64,000 bases of DNA, taken from NCBI GenBank assembly GCA_964559845.1, contig CAZLJF010000001.1, forward strand, positions 12,494 to 76,493. The letters run 5' to 3'. This document shows positions 58,420-64,000 of this stretch, piece by piece. Source of the stretch: WSZY01 sp964559845. GTDB lineage: Bacteria; Pseudomonadota; Zetaproteobacteria; Mariprofundales; Mariprofundaceae. Below the pieces are notes generated by a model. That model worked only from the letters and a program-made list of their open reading frames with translations, made no database searches and was not told where the DNA came from. The translations under genes and the position numbers were made by a program. Positions within the stretch are counted from its first letter, which is position 1; each line of letters begins with the position of its first letter.

Positions 58420-61268
58420 GCGATCACAATCAATTCGGCAATTTCTTCCCGATAGTCCAGCCACGAACGGCGTGAAACAGGATTGCCAAACGCATTAATA
58501 ATAATTTGATGCTGACGCAGGCAGCTATAATCCTCATAGCGAGGGAACATCTGCCTGATATTATCCTGCAACGGGTCATTCCATACAAACGGCTTATTCA
58601 GACGATAACCGATCCACACATAACCCTGTTCAAGAAGATTGGCATAGAGTGTGGAGGGATCTTCAGGCAGTTCACCTTCGACAATGAGCGTCTCCAGATT
58701 CATGAAATCATCCTGACCGACATCGCCCATCAGGTCATCAATGCAATGCCTGAGGGTACGCTGCATTTCATAAATTTCAGGATTCTCAGAGGCATACATA
58801 TGATAGCTCGTATGTGCTACATAGGTACCATAAAATTCATTGGGAACAACAATATGAATCTCTGTCGGCATGGTGAAGCGATCCAGTTCATCCTGAAGCA
58901 GTCTTGCTTCACCCCTGCGATTCAGAACCGGGAAGATATCAGGTGTGGCACCGGACTCTTTAATAATGGTAATCATATGCGAAAGCGTGGTTGCAATCAC
59001 GGCATATGGATCTGTTTTCATATGTACTGGATGGGAGAGAATAATCTGATCCATGCCATCTATATAGTCCCGAAGCGGATTCATGTTGGAATAGTTCCAG
59101 CACTCAAGTGTCACGTTGATACGCTCACAGGCGCCATCCATGGAGCCAATCCGCCGTTTCAGATAAGCAAGCTGATCCTCACGCTCTGCTTCAGTAAGAT
59201 CATCAATCATACGCACATTTAATGTGTCATATTCATCAAGAAGACGCTTCAACAACAGCGGAAGGCTGCCGATCCAGCCCATGATCAGCAGATTCAGCGT
59301 CCTGGCTGTCTCCCGCCTCCTGAAGCTTGGTGCGCTGCTATTTTCATGCCCGTCATGCCCGGACTTGCCCCGCCTCTCATAATGACGGATGACATAGTGC
59401 AACTCATCGTAAAGTGCATTCTGATCCAGTGCAACACCTAAAACAGCCGTAATTTTCTGTGGATAATCCAGGGCGTTAAGCTCATACAGCGGGTATCCTG
59501 TGCCCTTCTCATTCGCGACTCCTACCATCGTTACGCCACGGCCAACCAACTGTGCGGCCACATCAAAAAGCGGTGCCTGCCATTTACCATTGGGCATTGA
59601 GATCATCACCTCATCACCATCAAGTGTCAGTTCGCAGCACCACTCAGCAATCTGCAGGGCAGAATCCTCTGTCCTTTCCGGAATCATCAGTCGGCCCATC
59701 ACCTGATCAAAATCCTTATAGTTCAGGATATTTTTGAACATGTTTGCCCGGAAATCCGCCTGTGACAATACAACGGTAGGCTTATTGTAAAAACCGGTAT
59801 TATCCCAGCCCACCTGCAGAAGATGCCGGTGGGAATCCAGCCTCGGATGAGCCATACCCGGCATAGTGTAGTTCAGATAAATATTCGGATTCACTTTGCG
59901 AATGGCCAGCAGCTTGAAAAAGTTCTGGGCCAGGCTCTCCGCCTCCGAATCACTGTCCGTAGCATTCACAATCGCCTGCCGGGCAACACCAAGGTTTACC
60001 CGTTTCAGCGAAGCAACTTCCTGCAGATTGCCCCAGCGATAGGAGACCCATTTTTCAGACAACAGATCATGTGGTGCCTCATTTGCCTCGCCCAGCAGAA
60101 CCAGTTTGAGCTTGGTAAAGCTCCGTTCGGCAATAATACGGAGCTGGGAAATCACATAAGGCGAAACACTGTTCCAGCCGATCATCACCATATGGTTGGC
60201 AAAGTTAAGCCGCTCATTTCTGAGTTTAATCATCAATTCAGAAACAATACTGGCACCGATACCGATGAAGAATGCCAATACAAACAGGCCGATCACAATC
60301 GACATGACGGAAATAACAATAAGAGGATTACTTTCCGGGTAAAAGACCGTATTGCCGGGATCTGTCAGAATACGGAAGGTAAACCAGATGCGTGCCAGCA
60401 TCGTATGATCTTCCGGCCCCATCCGGCCATCCTGGGTATAATCAAATTCACCAATCAGGTACTGGGTAACCACACCACCACCAATCGACATCACGGCAAG
60501 GAGCAGTACAATCAGGTTAATCTCCTGAAAATATTGCCCCTCATGCATCACATCGCGAAGATTACGGACAATGACCAGCCACGGCCTGAGCAGACGCACC
60601 AGACGCAGCATTCTCAAGGCGCCGCCATAAGGAATAATGGCCAGCATGGGAACCATCACAATAGTTGCAACCACATCAACCCACCAGTAGATCCACTCCA
60701 TGGTCTGTTCCTGCTTGGAGGTATGCTGTTTCATGCTTTGCAGAATCAGAAAACGGACCATCAGTTCGACAGTAAAAAAGATAATCACAACCCATAGCAT
60801 TGTGCCCTCAGAAAAGAAGGAGAGCAGCACCACCAGTGAAATAAACATGCCGTAAGTCGGTGAATACATGGCGCTCTGCAGATCAATATAACGGAATGCT
60901 CGCAGTGTACGCATCAGATAGAACGCCCGGAACAGACGCACAACCGTGGCATTCTCGGCAGCAACCCGGAGATCAAAGGCCGTAATCAGCAGCGAGGCGA
61001 TACCGATGACATCCAGCACCAGAAACAGCATGTCCATTTTCCGGTTCAGGGAGGTACGATAGGGGTTGGTCTTTATTTTGTGCCGCATAATGGCAACACG
61101 CATGGCAAACTCGACCGAGAAAAAAGCAAACAGGGCAATAGCCAAAATCTGGTGATGAGTAAATGAGAGGGCAATCAGACCAATCATCAAAAATGCAAAA
61201 CGCGGATGCATCAGCACCCACTCCAGATGATGGTAAATGAGCGGTTTGTCTAATGTACCTCTTTTCAT
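58401..61268 (-). CDS. CASTOR/POLLUX-like ion channel with two voltage-sensor domains and RCK domains
   Basis: This protein has 955 residues. Residues about 22-130 form one four-helix voltage-sensor-like unit with Glu53 in S2, Asp86 in S3 and an S4 with Arg111, 114, 120, 123 and 126. Residues about 138-240 repeat this: Glu168, Asp198 and S4 Arg219, 222, 225, 228, 235 and 238. A single pore follows (S5 about 249-271, filter-like TDPGN 302-306, S6 about 315-346) with no TVGYG. An EF-hand-like loop (DYTQDGRMGPED, 276-287) lies between S5 and the filter. Two RCK/TrkA-like Rossmann domains begin near 357 (HMVMIGWNSVSP) and about 680 (LNLLIMGWIGSLP). CASTOR/POLLUX-type channels have the related filter and RCK part but one sensor-like unit. 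It follows the motE-like gene within the flagellar locus. Ion choice is unknown. Confidence 0.8.
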   Translation of the reverse strand: MKRGTLDKPLIYHHLEWVLMHPRFAFLMIGLIALSFTHHQILAIALFAFFSVEFAMRVAIMRHKIKTNPYRTSLNRKMDMLFLVLDVIGIASLLITAFDLRVAAENATVVRLFRAFYLMRTLRAFRYIDLQSAMYSPTYGMFISLVVLLSFFSEGTMLWVVIIFFTVELMVRFLILQSMKQHTSKQEQTMEWIYWWVDVVATIVMVPMLAIIPYGGALRMLRLVRLLRPWLVIVRNLRDVMHEGQYFQEINLIVLLLAVMSIGGGVVTQYLIGEFDYTQDGRMGPEDHTMLARIWFTFRILTDPGNTVFYPESNPLIVISVMSIVIGLFVLAFFIGIGASIVSELMIKLRNERLNFANHMVMIGWNSVSPYVISQLRIIAERSFTKLKLVLLGEANEAPHDLLSEKWVSYRWGNLQEVASLKRVNLGVARQAIVNATDSDSEAESLAQNFFKLLAIRKVNPNIYLNYTMPGMAHPRLDSHRHLLQVGWDNTGFYNKPTVVLSQADFRANMFKNILNYKDFDQVMGRLMIPERTEDSALQIAEWCCELTLDGDEVMISMPNGKWQAPLFDVAAQLVGRGVTMVGVANEKGTGYPLYELNALDYPQKITAVLGVALDQNALYDELHYVIRHYERRGKSGHDGHENSSAPSFRRRETARTLNLLIMGWIGSLPLLLKRLLDEYDTLNVRMIDDLTEAEREDQLAYLKRRIGSMDGACERINVTLECWNYSNMNPLRDYIDGMDQIILSHPVHMKTDPYAVIATTLSHMITIIKESGATPDIFPVLNRRGEARLLQDELDRFTMPTEIHIVVPNEFYGTYVAHTSYHMYASENPEIYEMQRTLRHCIDDLMGDVGQDDFMNLETLIVEGELPEDPSTLYANLLEQGYVWIGYRLNKPFVWNDPLQDNIRQMFPRYEDYSCLRQHQIIINAFGNPVSRRSWLDYREEIAELIVIAADISS

Positions 61269-61299
61269 GGACGATCCTCTTCCATGAAGGCGCTATGCG

Positions 61300-61959
61300 T
61301 CATGGCCCGACTTTACTGATCTGTTTTGTAAGTGCATGGCTGATGATTACAGCCTTTTCCGGCGGCAGGAATGAGAGGATTTTCCCCACCTGCTTCTCAT
61401 TCATACGTGAGAACATCTTCACAACTGTTACCAGTTCCATCTGGGCAATCACCGGTGCCGCCTTCTCGGCCTTCATGCCTTCATAGACAGCAGTCAGGCG
61501 TTTGATCTTCTTGGATTTGATGCTCTCTTCCTGCTGCAGAAGATCCTGAATACGCGTCTCAAGCTGCTCCAGTTCGGTAATACGTTCGGCGGCCTTTCTT
61601 TCCGCCGCTTCGGCTTCTTTCTCACGCTCGCTTAATGACTTTTCCATCTCGGCAAGCTTTTCACGTGTTGCCCGCAGAGACTCAAGCAGTTCGCGTTCAG
61701 CCGGTGCACTGAATGACTCTTCTGCAATCGTCATGGAAGCGGCCGCTTCTGCTGATGGAATCAGCTGGTCGCCCAGAACCTGCATAGTCGCCGCACCATT
61801 GGCGGCAAGGCTATCCATTAACACTACTGTGTCTGACTGCTGCTCCTGTTCGGTAGCAGCGAGACGGGCTTCCGAGCGTTGCATAAAAGAGAATCCGGTT
61901 TTTACAACAGCAATGGATGTTACCAGTATCAGCAGTGACGGCAGAAGAAGACGTCTCAT
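61300..61959 (-). CDS. MotE-like (MgtE-N) flagellar protein
   Basis: This protein has 219 residues with one N-terminal membrane segment (about 4-22), a long charged coiled coil (about 80-150) and a C-terminal MgtE-N-like domain (VYEGMKAEKAAPVIAQMELVTVVKMFSRM, helices; KILSFLPPEKAVIIS). Such proteins follow fliJ in many polar flagellates and chaperone or join the stator/FliG region (MotE). It starts at ATG 61959, overlapping fliJ by 4 bases. The channel gene follows after 31 bases. Confidence 0.8.
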   Translation of the reverse strand: MRRLLLPSLLILVTSIAVVKTGFSFMQRSEARLAATEQEQQSDTVVLMDSLAANGAATMQVLGDQLIPSAEAAASMTIAEESFSAPAERELLESLRATREKLAEMEKSLSEREKEAEAAERKAAERITELEQLETRIQDLLQQEESIKSKKIKRLTAVYEGMKAEKAAPVIAQMELVTVVKMFSRMNEKQVGKILSFLPPEKAVIISHALTKQISKVGP

Positions 61960-62402
61960 CGGCCATGCAACTCCCGGCTGCTGCGTGCTGCACACATATC
62001 ATCCAGCTGCTGCTGTACCCTGCGCTCCTGCAAACGCCGCTCTTTTTTGGCAGCCTCACCCTGCATCTTTTCATGCACCCTGTTTTTCCTGTTGGCGACA
62101 ATCCAGCCCTGTAGCAGGCTCTGCTCCTGCTCGTGAACCTTCTCCAGAGCCGACCTGATTTTCACAATACGCTCATGCTGTTCATTCATCGCCGCTTCCA
62201 TCATCATCAGCATGGAAGCCTGGGTCCCGCCTTTTAATACCTGCTCGCGCTGTTGCTCCAGCTGAGCCATGTAAACCATCACCTCTTCACATCTGGCCTG
62301 AAGCTCCTGACGCCTGGCAGCCATGGCGCTCAACGCCTCCTCCGCCCTGTTGCGTTCATGATTTGCCAGCTTGGCCAAAATCTCATGGGGTGACAAACTC
62401 AT
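61956..62402 (-). CDS. fliJ: Flagellar export chaperone FliJ
   Basis: The 148-residue protein is almost entirely coiled coil, as expected for FliJ, the central stalk of the export ATPase. LAKLANHERNRAEEALSAMAARRQEL and the basic/Gln-rich C-terminus fit. Its sequence is poorly conserved in the family, so the call rests on order fliI-fliJ and the ATGA overlap with fliI (62399-62402). Confidence 0.85.
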   Translation of the reverse strand: MSLSPHEILAKLANHERNRAEEALSAMAARRQELQARCEEVMVYMAQLEQQREQVLKGGTQASMLMMMEAAMNEQHERIVKIRSALEKVHEQEQSLLQGWIVANRKNRVHEKMQGEAAKKERRLQERRVQQQLDDMCAARSSRELHGR

Positions 62403-63781
62403 CCTGCTGCTCCTGTCATCTGTTCAGTCGCAGATGCGGCTGACATCAACTGTAGTAGCATTTCCTGTGAGCGTTCCCGGTCACTCCTTTCATGGGAGCC
62501 CTGCTGGAGGAATTGTCGGATTTGAGGCATACGGGCAATCACCTGGTCCAGCTCAGGATTTGTTCCCTTTTCATATGCGCCCATATTGATCATATCCTCC
62601 ATTCGCTCATACAGTGCCAAATCCTTACGCAAGGATCGTGCCGCATTGAGCAGCTCCGGTCGGGCCAGTTGGTTTTCCAGTCGACTGATGCTTCTTAGAA
62701 GATTGATGGCCGGATAGTGCCCCTGCTCTGCCAGCCGCCGCTCAAGCACGGCATGGCCATCGAGAATGGCCATGGCAGCGTCGGCCACCGGATCGGCAGA
62801 GAGATCATCTCCCTCCACAAGAACCGTATAAAGCGCACTAATATCACCGTTGCTTTCACCGGGGCCGGCACGTTCAAGCAGCTCTGCCAAAGCAGTAAAA
62901 CATGAAGGTGTATAACCCTTGCTGGCCGGCGGCTCTCCCATCATCAGTCCGATCTCACGCTGGGCCTGTGCAAAACGGGTCAGACTGTCCATCATCAACA
63001 GGACACACTTACCACGTTCACGAAAGGCCTCGGCAATGGTGGTGGCAAGCAGTGCAGCGCGCACACGTACCACAGGTGGCATATCCGATGTCGCAACAAT
63101 AACAATACTATGTTTCAGAGCCTCTTCACCCAGTGACAGATCCAGGAACTCTTTGACCTCCCGACTTCGTTCGCCCACCAGTGCAATCACATTAACCTCT
63201 GCATCCGAGTTTCTGGCCAGCATCCCCATCAGCATACTCTTGCCAACACCGGCTCCGGCAAACAGCCCCATCCGTTGCCCCCAGCCCATCGGCAGGCAGG
63301 CATCCATGACACGAACACCAAGCTGCATCTGGGTGTCAATAACATGACGGGTATAGGGATTCAGTGGCTTGCCGTGCAGCGGTAACGACACGCCTGCAGG
63401 CGATATCGGCCTGCCGTCAATCGGCTCACCCAATGCATTCATCACCCTGCCCAGAAGATGCTCGCCAACCTGTACCGAGGGCGGGACAGCACGTGGGCAT
63501 ACTGCATCACCCGGTGCCATCCCACGCGTGCTTCCGACCGGCATCAGCAGCGTCTGCTCATCCCGGAATCCCACCACCTCAGCTTCAATCACGCTTCCCG
63601 AAGCACACTCAATATCACAGGCATAACCGATGCTGGTCTGCAGCCCGGAGGCCTCAATCATCGGACCCAGAACTTTATGAATACGGCCGCGAACCGGATA
63701 TGGGTTTCTATGCCTGACCGCCTCAAAAAGAGCGGTGCGTCGCCCTGCTTCCCATAGCGGGCTTTCCGGCTTGCCACTCAT
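62399..63781 (-). CDS. fliI: Flagellar export ATPase FliI
   Basis: The 460 residues are an F1-beta-like ATPase. The P-loop LFAGAGVGKS is at 173-182, followed by ALVGERSREVKEFL and the Walker B region CVLLMMDSLTRFAQAQREI. It energises substrate entry into the export gate. It overlaps fliH by four bases (63778-63781) and fliJ by four. Confidence 0.96.
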   Translation of the reverse strand: MSGKPESPLWEAGRRTALFEAVRHRNPYPVRGRIHKVLGPMIEASGLQTSIGYACDIECASGSVIEAEVVGFRDEQTLLMPVGSTRGMAPGDAVCPRAVPPSVQVGEHLLGRVMNALGEPIDGRPISPAGVSLPLHGKPLNPYTRHVIDTQMQLGVRVMDACLPMGWGQRMGLFAGAGVGKSMLMGMLARNSDAEVNVIALVGERSREVKEFLDLSLGEEALKHSIVIVATSDMPPVVRVRAALLATTIAEAFRERGKCVLLMMDSLTRFAQAQREIGLMMGEPPASKGYTPSCFTALAELLERAGPGESNGDISALYTVLVEGDDLSADPVADAAMAILDGHAVLERRLAEQGHYPAINLLRSISRLENQLARPELLNAARSLRKDLALYERMEDMINMGAYEKGTNPELDQVIARMPQIRQFLQQGSHERSDRERSQEMLLQLMSAASATEQMTGAAG

Positions 63782-64000
63782 GATCTGTCCGGATGTTCAG
63801 CACCCTTTCCATCCCTGTCCGGACAGACGGAGCCACTGTGCAGTGTCATACGGATATGCTGGATGCTGTCTGCCACCGCCCCGACCGGATCAATCAATGC
63901 ATCCTGATGTTGTGATACAAGACGGCATGTGCCCTGGGCAATCGCCGGATCGACATAGAGCCTCCAGTCGGGACGCTCTTCCTGCAGCAAGCGTTCAAAG
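63778..64000 (-). CDS. fliH: Flagellar assembly protein FliH, C-terminal part
   Basis: The frame is open to the window edge, so the N-terminus is outside. The visible C-terminus (RLYVDPAIAQGTCRLVSQHQDALIDPVG then SIQHIRMTL) has the FliH/V-ATPase E-like beta hairpin. FliH regulates FliI. It overlaps fliI by four bases. Confidence 0.8.
   Translation of the reverse strand, partial: FERLLQEERPDWRLYVDPAIAQGTCRLVSQHQDALIDPVGAVADSIQHIRMTLHSGSVCPDRDGKGAEHPDRS

Noticed and set aside
59823..60797. 324-residue plus-strand reading frame
   Set aside because: Antisense to the channel gene; its His/Asn/Gln-rich composition is typical of shadow frames.
1..64000. CRISPR arrays, tRNA or rRNA genes, complete insertion sequences
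   Set aside because: No regularly spaced repeats, cloverleaf sequences, rRNA-like segments or transposase genes were seen.

Overview
The window comes from the chromosome of a Gram-negative, flagellated proteobacterium. It carries outer-membrane LPS and polysaccharide export genes (lptE, a Wza-type protein), flagellar export and motor genes, sigma-54-like promoters and housekeeping genes with proteobacterial operon structure. The FeoB-like transporter, the cysE-iscR-iscS-iscA-type block, a cytochrome c peroxidase and the flagellar gene order would fit a marine iron-oxidising Zetaproteobacterium (Mariprofundus-like). That placement is inference; no rRNA, tRNA or CRISPR array is visible to confirm it.

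Region by region: (1) 1-6332, an exopolysaccharide locus. A Wzz-type gene (cut by the window edge) and an unusual fusion (FG-GAP propeller, OmpA and Wza-type export domains) lie on the minus strand. A divergent plus-strand operon holds an ExeA-type ATPase interrupted by a 100-N gap, a degenerate HD-GYP protein and a TPR/double cyclic-nucleotide-binding protein. (2) 6317-14225, minus-strand housekeeping: def, an ACT-ACT regulator, an A-type Fe-S carrier, a cysteine desulfurase, iscR with its own promoter/operator, cysE, an M16 peptidase, pnp and rpsO. (3) 14430-24436, a co-directional defence-like island: MmeI/YeeA-type methyltransferase, HEPN-like protein, a HigB-HigA-SecB-like toxin-antitoxin-chaperone module, an orphan HigA-like regulator, a truncated DUF1016 protein, a DEAD/DEAH-type helicase and a GIY-YIG/T5orf172 protein, flanked by an AbrB-type antitoxin with the deletion scar of a VapC toxin. 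(4) 24502-36301: radical SAM protein, a DUF1538 membrane protein with two PII-like regulators, bioA, holA, lptE, leuS, a FlhB C-terminal homologue and a feoB-like gene with no ATG/GTG/TTG start ahead of its P-loop. (5) 36352-64000, a long flagellar locus, all on the minus strand and read from high to low coordinates: fliH(partial)-fliI-fliJ-motE-like, a tandem-voltage-sensor CASTOR/POLLUX-like channel, fliK-flgD-flgE, motA and two motB-like genes, fliL-M-N-O-P, a cytochrome c peroxidase plus hybrid histidine kinase, fliQ-R, flhB-A-F-G and fliA with small genes.

Functionally, region 5 encodes the flagellar export gate, ATPase complex, hook, hook-length ruler, C-ring parts, stator and assembly regulators. 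Candidate sigma-54 promoters precede fliK, motA and fliQ. Region 3 looks like restriction-modification-type phage defence carrying embedded addiction modules. The most unusual items are the tandem-VSD channel, the toxin-antitoxin-chaperone module inside the methyltransferase/helicase operon, the FG-GAP/OmpA/Wza fusion, the peroxidase-kinase pair within the fli operon, and the non-canonical start of the feoB-like gene.
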